A stretch of 21,113 nucleotides of DNA, from positions 1-21,113 of the forward strand of contig JAJZMO010000020.1 in NCBI GenBank assembly GCA_021798235.1, given 5' to 3'. Positions within the stretch are counted from its first letter, which is position 1. Every line of letters begins with the position of its first letter. Below the pieces are notes generated by a model. It saw only the letters and a program-made list of their open reading frames with translations. It was not told the DNA's origin and made no database searches. The stretch comes from Acidobacteriota bacterium (GTDB lineage: Bacteria > Acidobacteriota > Terriglobia > Terriglobales > Acidobacteriaceae). Of the stretch, positions 6,756 through 14,817 are shown one piece after another. Both the position numbers and the translations under genes were made by a program.

Positions 6756-9667
6756 CGCCCAGACACCTGCACACGTGGATGACGAATACAGCCAAGCACA
6801 ATCCTACGCAATAAAAAATAGCTTCCAGCGTTTCCATCAGTTGTAATCTGCACAAACATCCGGTTTCCACTTGTATTCATCGGAATGTTGGTATCGTCTG
6901 TCGCCGGATTATTCAGCGGTAGAGCCGGATAATTCACCACGTATGGTGTCTGTACCGTCTCAGGATATAGGCTGAGCAGAAAAGAACCAACGCCCTCCAG
7001 AAGAATTGAGCCGTATGGATACAGTTTTCTGACTGACCCTAATTGCAGCATTTGCTCGCTTTCCAGATCGCTGAAATCGTAGGTGCGATATGCCTCCAAA
7101 ATTGGCGCACCCAAGTCTGTAAAAACATTCACAGCCATCTGGCTGATATTCCCATTGCCGCTGAACCATACCTGTTCGTTGCCATCGGCCCGCTGAATCC
7201 AGTCCGCATAGGGAGATGCAATCGTCCAGATGGCCCACTTTCGGTTTCCATCTCGCTGTAGCAACTTTCCAGTAAATGCCGAGACGATAACGCCGGGGTT
7301 CTGAGAAATTGTTGCTCCGGGGGCCATCGTCAGATAGGAACACATCAGAACGACGTTTGGACTCGAAGGCGATGCGTCCGCTGGCACGTTGTACGTCCAT
7401 GGCGGCAGCGGCTGCGTCAAAGGAACTCCAACCAAAATTCTCTGCTGCTGGCGGTCATTGACGATCCAAATCTGATTCGAGTTTTCCCAGTTGATTGACT
7501 CCCAAACCTGCTGGATTTCCTGCATGATTTTTATGTGGCTGCCGCCATCGAACAGGAACAATCCTCTTCGGTCTGCCGTCAGCACGTATTCCTCGCCCAG
7601 TGCTACAGCCATAGGCCCGAAGCAACCAACTGCATTCGTTACCTCGGTGATTGGCCACCCCTCAGGCTCTGTCGTTCCATTGTCCTGCGTCGAAAAATAC
7701 CGACTTCGGGTCGTAATGTAGACCGATCCCAAAAAGCGAAATACATTCGTGATGGGATCATTGGTGAAGTTTGAAATGTCGATGCGTCCCGTGATCGAGT
7801 CGCAAGCCTCCAAGTCATCTGCATAGCTAACCACAACCTGACTCGATAATACTGGCTGCTTAAGGTCGTAGACTTCAATTCTGTCAATAGCAAAATCTGC
7901 ATTTGCAGGAAGGTTCTCCGGCCAGATAGACAATTGCAGGTCGCTGGGAACAGATTCCCATCCAGGATTTCCGAAGGTACCAATGAATTCCTGTGGGGCC
8001 ATATTCAACTCTCCGCAGGATATTGTGTACGTATAGCTCTGGCCGAGCGATTGAGAAACAAGACCAACGACTATGTTTCCCGTGCTATTGCCACCCGGCG
8101 ACCACAACGTAATGCGAATCCCATACTGCACGTTTTGTTGAAGAATGGGCGTATTGAATGCCGTTTGATAGGCGGTCTGAGAAATACTGGCATCTGCGTT
8201 TCCAGAAGCATTGATGTAATGGCCAGAATTGTTTTTGAAGTAAAGAGACTGGCCAAAGATAGGCGAAGTTGTCAGACCAAACTGTGCAGCAAGTGTTCCC
8301 TGTGGATTCCATCCAGCCACAGGATTCGTAGCCGTTGATCCGCCATCAAATGTTAGATTCACAAACTGGTCTACCTTGTTGCGGCAACCAATATAGAAGC
8401 CGCGCCCAAAGGCTTGCACCCCTTTGACTGGCTCTCCAAGCTCTACCATTTGAAAAACGTTATTGCCATCCGTGGTTACATTGATGCTGGCCAGCAAAAC
8501 GGTGTCAGATATATTGAAGGTCGCAGTTGCGCTGGTATTATCATCCACCACCGTAGCTGAGGCAAGGTTTAGGTTTGGGTCAAGCGTAGCTATCGGAACG
8601 AAGTAGTACGGGCCACCAATGGTTGCATTCGATTCCGTGAATGCAAACACTCTGGAAATTACATTCGCAGGCCCTACCGCGAGATTACCGACCGTTAGCG
8701 AAGCCGTCTGCCCCGTTGTCGTAAATGCCACTGGCGGACTGGCCGGAGTCATGTATCCACTCCGGGTCAAAAACATCAGTATTCCGTACCTTTGCCCAGC
8801 AGCCACATCGGATACAGGGGCGGCAATTCCATTGACCAATCCGCTGACAGGCTCTGTCCATCCTGTGCCAATCGCAATCATGGAAGCCTGTAGAACCTCC
8901 TGCCCGCTTTGCTGCTCACTGACATAGACATTCCATCCAGTCGCGCCCACTTGTGCAGACGGTGAGCTAACCGTCAATAAAGTATTTGCGGCCAGAGCGA
9001 TCGATGCCTCCGAAGAAGCAATTGTCGTGCCAGATGAGAGCGTATACGCCGTCATCACCCAAGCTGTGCGCGCGGGAAGATTACCTCCAGAAGTCGAGCT
9101 GAGTACCGGAAGAGTTGGTGCCGATTGCCCATTCACAGGCGTAACAGTCGGTGCGACTCCGGGGCCGACCTGAGAGATTCTATCCACTGCATACTGCTGC
9201 CAGAGTGGGCCAGTTGTAATTCCAGTGTCCGCAGGCGTGCTCCCATCCCATTGCCGTGGCTGATCCGTTCCAGAAAGCAAATTTGACAGGCAAAAATAGG
9301 CACGGTCATCGGCATTGAAGGCCAGAGCGCGACTGGATGAGATCAGCCCCGTGATGAATTTTGACATTGACCCTTCTGCCGCGAGGTCTTCATACCAAAG
9401 AGAACCACCCGTGTCTTGGCCGAGCGTATATTGCCGACCTCGCGCCATGTCCATTGAAGCCAGATACTGGAAGGTTCCCGGAGAGCCAACGAAATTCATA
9501 ACGGATGTGCGCCCCGGACGAGGCCCGATTCCAGCAATGAGAAAATCAACGTCTTGCGCCAGTGATGCTGCGCCCTGTGGAATCGAACGAGAATCCGCCT
9601 CTGTGAACAGACCCCCAAGGTTCTGTGTCGACATTTCCATAAACGGCGGACTCAGTTTGAATGTCAT
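6752..9667 (-). CDS. Large tail hub/nozzle-like structural protein
   Basis: This 971-residue protein is almost entirely beta structure, rich in Gly, Ser, Thr, Asn and aromatic residues. Its start, around residues 18-56 (GGLFTEADSRSIPQGAASLA, then DVDF and RPGRTSV), has the layout common at the N-terminus of podovirus tail tube or stabilisation proteins, where a conserved segment ends in an RPG turn. Residues about 180-290 hold Ig- or fibronectin-like repeats (AWVMTAYTLSSGTTIASSEA, TGWNVYVSE). The section around 420-800 could form a beta-propeller-like platform. AAAGGA lies 7 nt before the ATG, and the stop overlaps the next start as ATGA. Comparable proteins are T7 gp12 and P22 gp10 by position, not by sequence shown here. 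It is the largest gene after the portal and likely the main tail body. Confidence 0.68.
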   Translation of the reverse strand: MTFKLSPPFMEMSTQNLGGLFTEADSRSIPQGAASLAQDVDFLIAGIGPRPGRTSVMNFVGSPGTFQYLASMDMARGRQYTLGQDTGGSLWYEDLAAEGSMSKFITGLISSSRALAFNADDRAYFCLSNLLSGTDQPRQWDGSTPADTGITTGPLWQQYAVDRISQVGPGVAPTVTPVNGQSAPTLPVLSSTSGGNLPARTAWVMTAYTLSSGTTIASSEASIALAANTLLTVSSPSAQVGATGWNVYVSEQQSGQEVLQASMIAIGTGWTEPVSGLVNGIAAPVSDVAAGQRYGILMFLTRSGYMTPASPPVAFTTTGQTASLTVGNLAVGPANVISRVFAFTESNATIGGPYYFVPIATLDPNLNLASATVVDDNTSATATFNISDTVLLASINVTTDGNNVFQMVELGEPVKGVQAFGRGFYIGCRNKVDQFVNLTFDGGSTATNPVAGWNPQGTLAAQFGLTTSPIFGQSLYFKNNSGHYINASGNADASISQTAYQTAFNTPILQQNVQYGIRITLWSPGGNSTGNIVVGLVSQSLGQSYTYTISCGELNMAPQEFIGTFGNPGWESVPSDLQLSIWPENLPANADFAIDRIEVYDLKQPVLSSQVVVSYADDLEACDSITGRIDISNFTNDPITNVFRFLGSVYITTRSRYFSTQDNGTTEPEGWPITEVTNAVGCFGPMAVALGEEYVLTADRRGLFLFDGGSHIKIMQEIQQVWESINWENSNQIWIVNDRQQQRILVGVPLTQPLPPWTYNVPADASPSSPNVVLMCSYLTMAPGATISQNPGVIVSAFTGKLLQRDGNRKWAIWTIASPYADWIQRADGNEQVWFSGNGNISQMAVNVFTDLGAPILEAYRTYDFSDLESEQMLQLGSVRKLYPYGSILLEGVGSFLLSLYPETVQTPYVVNYPALPLNNPATDDTNIPMNTSGNRMFVQITTDGNAGSYFLLRRIVLGCIRHPRVQVSGR

Positions 9668-9691
9668 TGATTATCCTTTAGAATCTATAAC

Positions 9692-10504
9692 TTACCCAAA
9701 CCATCCGAAGAGATCGCCTGTGTTTCCATACGCTCCGCGCTCGTAAACGGTGCGTTGGTTGCTGCGCGTATAGCGCGTGGTGATTCCATCCACAGTCTTT
9801 TGGTAGTTGGCCAACAAATCGTTCGCGCCGCCAGCCGGTAGGCGAGAAGAGGCAAACTCATAGGCCATGTAATACGCCAGCGCTTCCACGGAATCTCTGA
9901 ACGGAATCTGCGTAGTTGGGAAAGCTGCCGGTACGGTAGTTGAGTTGTAATATCGCACCGTTGCCAGATACCGCATACGCACATCTTTTGCGATCAGTGC
10001 TCCGTTCCATACAATCATATCGCCTTGCCATTCCCATTCGCCCAAGTTGTACTCTTGGTAGGTGGATGGAAGGCCCGCTTGTGCAGGGAAAAACTCGCTG
10101 AATGTCAGATTCGTCTGGCTCGAACGCTGCCAGAGTCGAAGCGGAAGAAGAAGATCGGACGGAAGGGCAGGCTGAGCATAATAATTCAATCCGTCGTTGT
10201 ATCCCGTATAACCTAATGCCGGGAACACCCCAGCATTAGGAACTCCCACCCCCAATGCCGAATTGATGGGTGGGATATTCATCCAGAAAATTTCCCGCAC
10301 CATTGTGGAAACGCCGCGATTCCAAAGGTCGCGCTGAAACTGTGCAATTGCACTATTCAGCAAAGGCAGGATGAATGGAGCATTGTCTGTGAAGATGACG
10401 CCCGCGCCAGACAAGATGGTGTCATTGACGTAGACGCGGGCCAGCGTAACAACATCCTCTATCGTAGGATAGGGCGATGCGACAACTGGAGGTGCAACAG
10501 GCAT
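9692..10504 (-). CDS. Putative head-tail adaptor/connector protein
   Basis: A 270-residue protein between the head genes and the large tail protein. The N-terminus (PYPTIEDVVTLARVYVNDT) and the following helix PFILPLLNSAIAQFQRDLW resemble the helical start of podovirus adaptor proteins that dock under the portal. The centre is rich in aromatic residues and beta turns (GYTGYNDGLNYYAQP, YNLGEWEWQGDMIVWNG). The C-terminal third has a helix with FRDSVEALAYYMAYEFA and ends in DLFGWFG. GAGGAG lies 5-6 nt before the ATG, and the gene starts 9 nt after the previous stop. Gene order (coat, head completion, adaptor, tail hub) supports the call. Without a sequence or structure search it could instead be a minor tail or capsid protein. 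Confidence 0.6.
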   Translation of the reverse strand: MPVAPPVVASPYPTIEDVVTLARVYVNDTILSGAGVIFTDNAPFILPLLNSAIAQFQRDLWNRGVSTMVREIFWMNIPPINSALGVGVPNAGVFPALGYTGYNDGLNYYAQPALPSDLLLPLRLWQRSSQTNLTFSEFFPAQAGLPSTYQEYNLGEWEWQGDMIVWNGALIAKDVRMRYLATVRYYNSTTVPAAFPTTQIPFRDSVEALAYYMAYEFASSRLPAGGANDLLANYQKTVDGITTRYTRSNQRTVYERGAYGNTGDLFGWFG

Positions 10505-10513
10505 TCATCTCCT

Positions 10514-11371
10514 CTATCCAACTAGCTCTTCTTTGCGTGGGCGTCCCGGCCCGCGCGTTTCGGTTTCTGCCCACCAGCGGTATTCTTCTGGAACATCCGC
10601 CCGCGTTTTCACGCCAGCCCTCACCGCTGCCTGCCAGTCAATCACGCACATCGTCCCAAATGGCGTTGCGTGATAGGCCACGCCTGTGCGTACAGCTTCG
10701 CCGCAATTCGGGCAAAAATTAGGCGTCTCGGCCACAACATGCCAATGTGCCTTGTAGTGGAAATACTCAGCAGCCATGCGGTGTTCTGGGCCAATCTCTT
10801 TTTGACGGTTTTCCCTCTCCAGAGAATCCGCCTGCTGCAAAAGCGACTTGTAGTGCTGCTCCATGCGAGACTTTGCCATCCTCAGTTCGTCTTCGCTTGG
10901 AACCTCATTGCGACTCCAGAACATTCCTCTCCGGGTTAGATCGTCCGTCCCACCGTCCAGCCAAGAAATCTCACCGTCGGTAATCTCTTTCCAAATGTCA
11001 ATGCCCGTGTTCGTCGGGTTCAATAGGTCTGTGGCAAATCTTTCGCCAGCGATGCCTGTTACAACCGTGCGATCAACCACCAAAGATACCTCATTCACGA
11101 TCGAAGGCACGCGACCAACAAGTTCGTACTTCTTTCCTGCGGGGCACGCAGCAAAGTTAATCATCGGCCAACTGGGAGGCCGACATACTTGGAACTTTCT
11201 GGGCGAAATGTTGAACAGGTAGAGATAATAATCAGGCTTGCGTTGCAAGTTCGCATCCTGAGTAAAATCAACAAACGAAATTCCCTTGATGTTTTCCCGC
11301 TGCATGTCTCCAACTGCCTTGGCGACGGCAGCCGGTGTACCTACAGATACAGTTGCATGGACTTGAGGCAT
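10514..11371 (-). CDS. Head-region protein with zinc-ligand cluster and AT-hook-like tail
   Basis: This 285-residue protein has an AGGAGA ribosome binding site 7 nt before the ATG. The first 150 residues form a mixed beta domain with blocks such as PDYYLYLFNISPRKFQVC and YELVGRVPSIVNEVSLVVD. Residues 158-195 form a charged helix. Then comes FCPNCGE (Cys220, Cys223), followed by His235 and Cys242, which could bind one zinc ion. The last residues, RGPGRPRKEE at 273-282, resemble an AT-hook (core GRP flanked by basic residues), a minor-groove DNA-binding element. A virion-region protein with both features may touch packaged DNA or act at the head vertex. The motifs are visible; zinc and DNA binding are inferred, and I cannot name the family. 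Confidence 0.7.
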   Translation of the reverse strand: MPQVHATVSVGTPAAVAKAVGDMQRENIKGISFVDFTQDANLQRKPDYYLYLFNISPRKFQVCRPPSWPMINFAACPAGKKYELVGRVPSIVNEVSLVVDRTVVTGIAGERFATDLLNPTNTGIDIWKEITDGEISWLDGGTDDLTRRGMFWSRNEVPSEDELRMAKSRMEQHYKSLLQQADSLERENRQKEIGPEHRMAAEYFHYKAHWHVVAETPNFCPNCGEAVRTGVAYHATPFGTMCVIDWQAAVRAGVKTRADVPEEYRWWAETETRGPGRPRKEELVG

Positions 11372-11379
11372 TTCATCTC

Positions 11380-11952
11380 CTATTGTGGCTTATAAATTAG
11401 TGGGCCGCGTCCCATGCGGGCCACCATTCTATCTGTGCGTGACAGGTTCTTTTCGATCTGTTCCATCTTTTGTTGCACTACACTCTGTGTAGTGCGCTGA
11501 CCGTTGTAACTAACCGCATCCCGGTAAACTGGAATTCTGTCTTCCAAATATGCAGCCAGTCTGTCCGTTGTTTCCTTGTCCTCGCGTTCTTTTCTGCGTT
11601 CGAGCATTTTTTTTCTCATGGATAAGAACTGGTTTCGTGTTCTTTCTGCCATAGCGGCCATCATTACGACAACTCGCACGTTGAGAGCTTCGCTGTCCAG
11701 CAATGCAGGAACCTTTTTGTCCCTGAATTGCTGCAATTCTGCATAGCCGCCACCGCTTTCAGGCAAATCCATGTTGTTATCTACCCAATGCAGCAAAACC
11801 CAACAATCACATGGAGTGTCAAATTTTTGCTCCCTCTGGCCCTTGAGCGACAGAACGTCTCCAGACCAATGCAGCAAATACCTTGGGTGGCCGGAGGATG
11901 TTTTTCCTCCGACCAACTCAAGTTCTTTCGCGTAGATGTCAGGCGCTTTCAT
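11380..11952 (-). CDS. Unknown protein downstream of major capsid
   Basis: A 190-residue protein that starts two bases after the capsid stop, with no clear Shine-Dalgarno sequence, so it is likely translated by coupling. The N-terminal 60 residues are beta-rich (ELELVGG, RYLLHWSGDVLSL) with two cysteines in CDCW and two tryptophans. The rest is highly charged and helical: KKMLERRKEREDKETTDRL at about 113-131 and QKMEQIEKNLSRTDRM near the end, probably a coiled coil. In tailed phages this slot often holds a head completion, decoration or connector protein, but no family signature is seen. The C-terminal tail (GRGPLIYKPQ) is short and basic. Function is not assigned. Confidence 0.65.
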   Translation of the reverse strand: MKAPDIYAKELELVGGKTSSGHPRYLLHWSGDVLSLKGQREQKFDTPCDCWVLLHWVDNNMDLPESGGGYAELQQFRDKKVPALLDSEALNVRVVVMMAAMAERTRNQFLSMRKKMLERRKEREDKETTDRLAAYLEDRIPVYRDAVSYNGQRTTQSVVQQKMEQIEKNLSRTDRMVARMGRGPLIYKPQ

Positions 11953-11954
11953 CG

Positions 11955-13274
11955 TTAAATTGACGGCTGAGCCGCATTTTGGATGTACACGCCAGCACGG
12001 ACGTTGGAATTCACCAAATTCAGTGCTGCGACATAGGAAAACAGGGACGATGTGAGGTAACCGCCATTCACAAGGTCAGGAACCGGAGCCACGGTGATGC
12101 CGCCGCCGAAGTCGTACAACTCCAGTGGAAGCAGTTCTCCCAAATACCACGTATCCGGGGTGAACAGATCGAGACGACCCGGAAGCGCATTCCAACCAAC
12201 GTGCAGATCACGCCCTGCAAAGGTGGATGGCCAGTATTTCTTTGCTACATCCGGCGCAGTGTCACCACTGGCACGGCTTGTCTCAGAGAAAATGCTGTTG
12301 AAGTACAACTGCGCCACCTGCATGGCCTGATCCGGGCCGCAGTACCATACGGAACTCTTGACGGCGGAGTTTTGCTGGCCAAGAGCGCGTCCCAAGAGCG
12401 TTAGAGCGCGCAGACCGTCTGTCAAGGTAAGGCTGGCCCCATTTTTGTTGATGGTGGGCGTGGAAAGACGGCTTGGATAGTTTTGACGGGCTAGACCGCC
12501 AATCGTTCCAACGTTGGAATTGACCTGCCAAGCCCGCAGACCCATAATCGAGGCGCCTGCCGCCCCAGACGATCCATTGACGACCAAGTAGTCGCCGTTG
12601 GTTGTCCCGGTTGGCAATGCCTGACCTGAATAGATGGTATTCGAGACAGGATCGGTATAGCTGACCGTAAACGATCCACGGGATGTACCGCCAATCGAGG
12701 GAAACACCTGAATAGTCTGCTGATCCGTGAACTGAAAGGCATTATTCAATCCAACAATCGAGGATAAACTCTGCCCAGAGCCGGTTCCATTGTTGATGGT
12801 GGCCGTGGTCGGAATCTGATCCAGTGTTCCCGAACCATCTCCCTGCATCAGCGCTTCCAAGCCCTGGGTGGCTTGCTGGAATGTGTTCTTCAATTCCTGT
12901 GCCTGAACATTGAAGAGGCCGCGCTTCTGGCCCTCAGTCGCAATTCGTGCCAAGAACGTGATTTCACAGGTGTTGTAGTAGAAGACGGGAGAAAGGGCAA
13001 ACGCTCCCCACTGAGAACCGGTGCCGCGGCCCAGTGAGTCGGCATTGCCTGTGCCCTGTTGAATTGCCGCTCCAGCCTGCAAACGCATGGGAACACGGAA
13101 GGAAGGACGTGTCACGCCGCCCGCGGCTGTCACATTCGAAATCGGGATCGTTGTTGCGTTGTTCTTGAAGAACCCGTACAGGGTTGTATCCAAGGGAATC
13201 AGATCGGGAATGTCTTTTGAAAATGCGTCGAGTTCGATGGCCTCAACAGCCGCTTCTGCAAGGGGATTTGCCAT
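11955..13274 (-). CDS. Major capsid protein
   Basis: This 439-residue protein follows the scaffold and is the best candidate for the coat protein. The N-terminal region is helical and acidic (residues 1-25), then comes a long strand/loop region with FRVPMR and QWGAFALSPVFYYNTCEITF, consistent with an extended arm. A helix (LKNTFQQATQGLEALM) follows at roughly 127-142, like a spine helix. The middle, about 150-250, is Gly/Ser/Thr-rich beta structure that could be an inserted domain. The C-terminal third has the alternating strands and helices expected of an HK97-like A domain and ends NVRAGVYIQNAAQPSI. AGGA sits 7 nt before the ATG and the gene has its own candidate promoter, as expected for the most abundant virion protein. 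The fold is inferred from position and pattern, without a family-specific motif. Confidence 0.78.
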   Translation of the reverse strand: MANPLAEAAVEAIELDAFSKDIPDLIPLDTTLYGFFKNNATTIPISNVTAAGGVTRPSFRVPMRLQAGAAIQQGTGNADSLGRGTGSQWGAFALSPVFYYNTCEITFLARIATEGQKRGLFNVQAQELKNTFQQATQGLEALMQGDGSGTLDQIPTTATINNGTGSGQSLSSIVGLNNAFQFTDQQTIQVFPSIGGTSRGSFTVSYTDPVSNTIYSGQALPTGTTNGDYLVVNGSSGAAGASIMGLRAWQVNSNVGTIGGLARQNYPSRLSTPTINKNGASLTLTDGLRALTLLGRALGQQNSAVKSSVWYCGPDQAMQVAQLYFNSIFSETSRASGDTAPDVAKKYWPSTFAGRDLHVGWNALPGRLDLFTPDTWYLGELLPLELYDFGGGITVAPVPDLVNGGYLTSSLFSYVAALNLVNSNVRAGVYIQNAAQPSI

Positions 13275-13320
13275 GGGAATATCCTGAGCTTGAATTTTCC
13301 TGGCATCCCGTTGTGAAGGG

Positions 13321-13406
13321 CTAGGACTTGCCCTAGTTTTTGCCTGGCCACTTCTCGATGTGCCTGCTAGTTTTTGGCCAGTCGCGGGCCATTCCCCACC
13401 GAGAAG
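13321..13406 (-). repeat. Interleaved inverted repeats and imperfect direct repeats in the capsid mRNA leader
   Basis: In minus-strand order the leader holds CTTCTCG (13406-13400), CTGGCCA (13381-13375), CGAGAAG (13357-13351) and TGGCCAG (13350-13344). The first pairs with the third and the second with the fourth, a crossing arrangement that could form a pseudoknot or two competing hairpins. The same region has an imperfect direct repeat with the core TGGCCA...AAAAACTAG at 13380-13361 and 13350-13329, and a small hairpin CTAGG/CCTAG at 13336-13321. TGGCCA is itself palindromic, so part of the second stem may simply follow from the direct repeat. No U-run follows, so this is not an ordinary terminator. 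Confidence 0.45.
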
Positions 13407-13432
13407 CGCAGCCGCTCTAGCTGCTATCGGGA

Positions 13433-13461
13433 ATTTAACTCATAAACTTGATTCTTGTCAA
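13433..13461 (-). promoter_or_regulatory. Candidate sigma70-type promoter for the capsid gene
   Basis: On the minus strand a perfect -35 hexamer TTGACA (13461-13456) directly follows the scaffold stop codon. After exactly 17 bp comes TTAAAT (13438-13433), which matches four of six bases of the -10 consensus. Transcription would begin about 150 bp before the capsid ATG and yield a separate leader. A dedicated promoter would raise capsid output above that of the upstream genes. The match is direct; activity is inferred. Confidence 0.5.
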
Positions 13462-14814
13462 CTATTTCCACTGAACCATGCGGCCATCCTTCATATAGCC
13501 GCGATGTGTAATGTAAAGCAGCCGGTCTGGGTCACGCGACATGTCCAGTTGATCCATTGGAGGCCGCTTCGGGAGTTGCAGCGTGACGGCTTCCTTCTTG
13601 ACAGTTTTTTGCGTGTTATTGTTGGCTGGCGCAGCCTTCTGGGGCGTGGGCTGCGCGGCGGGTTTTACACCGCCGTAGCGCCGTTCCCACACTGCACGTG
13701 TCGCATCGGCCTTCACTCTGTCAATTCCGTTCTTCACCCATGCCAATACGCGGTCAGTCTTGCCAGACCGCGCCCAAGCACCCAGCTTTTCCTGAAAATC
13801 AGCATCTTGGGAGAGCCGGGAATCGACTTCCATCGCAATTCCGTTGATGAGATCATTGATCGTTGCATCGCCCATCTTGCGATTTTGCAAAAATGGCTTC
13901 AGGGATGCCTGAAATTCCTTCTTTGCCCACTCAGACGCTCCATTGCGAACACTTTCCATGTCAATTTGTGGCCCAGAAGTGGTTTTTTGAGCGCCTGTGG
14001 GTGCTGACGGCTGTCCGATCGTTGAATTTTTATCCACCTGCATATTTTCAGCCATCGACTTGAGCCACTGATCGACTTGAGCCATTTGAGAATGGGCCTG
14101 CTCCAGATAAAACCGGCTGTGCTCAGGGTCTGTGGCATTGTAGGCCTTGGCCAGCAACTGCAACGTGCTGCTTACACTCCCATCCAGACCACTTTGCGAA
14201 ATTCCACGCACCAAATGCGGGCGCAATGCCTCGGCATAGGCCCGCGCATCCAGCTTTTCCAGTTCGCCAAGAGCAATCGGCACCAGCTTTTTGAATCCAT
14301 CCGGCGATTCAGTGGCCATATCTTGGATGATCTGTGGATTTCCCTCATCGACCATGCGATCCATGGCCTCGACACCGATTTCCAAGTCTTGCAGCTTGGA
14401 AATTACCTCTGGCCCTCCCATAATATCCAGAGTGGACTTCAAGTTACGCAATTCGTCCATATTGGGAAAGAGCTTCTGGTATTCGGAATCGCGGAAATAG
14501 GCTTTATTTAGAGCCTCTGCCACATCCTTCATCTTGGCATCGCCACGCAACTCCCGAAGGTACTTCGTGATGGCTGTACGCTGTGCATCTTCGCGCGCGC
14601 GCACGGTTTTCTGATCGGGTTCTCCAGATTCAACGCCCTCAGACGCTTCCTCTCCATCGACTTGGCCAAGGATTTCCGAAGGCTCTGAAATTTCACCTTC
14701 TGGCTCGCTTTGGATTGAATCTCCCAAGCCGGAGTCGCCAAGGATTCCTGACGAACTCCCTGCATCAACGGATGTATCCTGCGCTGGAAAATCCAATACA
14801 CTCTCTTCTGGCAT
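13462..14814 (-). CDS. Putative capsid scaffolding protein
   Basis: A 450-residue protein lying between portal and major capsid, the standard position of the scaffold that templates prohead assembly and then leaves. Residues 1-75 are strongly acidic and Ser/Gly-rich (for example SEPEGEISEPSE) and probably disordered. The centre, about 75-260 and 285-380, is helical and charged. A low-complexity Pro/Ala/Gln/Asn linker at about 383-400 is followed by a basic segment, KTVKKEAVTLQLPKRPP. Acidic N-terminus, helical body and basic C-terminus are typical of scaffolds that bind coat protein through the tail end. AGAGGGGA lies about 9 nt before the ATG, and the start is only 3 nt from the portal stop. 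No protease motif is seen. The assignment rests on position and composition; another internal head protein is possible. Confidence 0.65.
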   Translation of the reverse strand: MPEESVLDFPAQDTSVDAGSSSGILGDSGLGDSIQSEPEGEISEPSEILGQVDGEEASEGVESGEPDQKTVRAREDAQRTAITKYLRELRGDAKMKDVAEALNKAYFRDSEYQKLFPNMDELRNLKSTLDIMGGPEVISKLQDLEIGVEAMDRMVDEGNPQIIQDMATESPDGFKKLVPIALGELEKLDARAYAEALRPHLVRGISQSGLDGSVSSTLQLLAKAYNATDPEHSRFYLEQAHSQMAQVDQWLKSMAENMQVDKNSTIGQPSAPTGAQKTTSGPQIDMESVRNGASEWAKKEFQASLKPFLQNRKMGDATINDLINGIAMEVDSRLSQDADFQEKLGAWARSGKTDRVLAWVKNGIDRVKADATRAVWERRYGGVKPAAQPTPQKAAPANNNTQKTVKKEAVTLQLPKRPPMDQLDMSRDPDRLLYITHRGYMKDGRMVQWK

Positions 14815-14817
14815 AAA

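Noticed and set aside
9315..9746. Plus-strand open frame of 143 codons opposite the tail hub start
   Set aside because: It is antisense to a strongly supported gene and has no recognisable motif.
13321..13336. CTAGG/CCTAG hairpin as a transcription terminator
   Set aside because: The stem is only 5 bp and no run of U follows; it lies in the capsid leader where transcription should continue.
13360..14007. Plus-strand open frame of 215 codons
   Set aside because: It lies opposite the scaffold gene and leader, has a random-looking Cys/His/Arg-rich composition, and no coupled neighbours or ribosome binding site.
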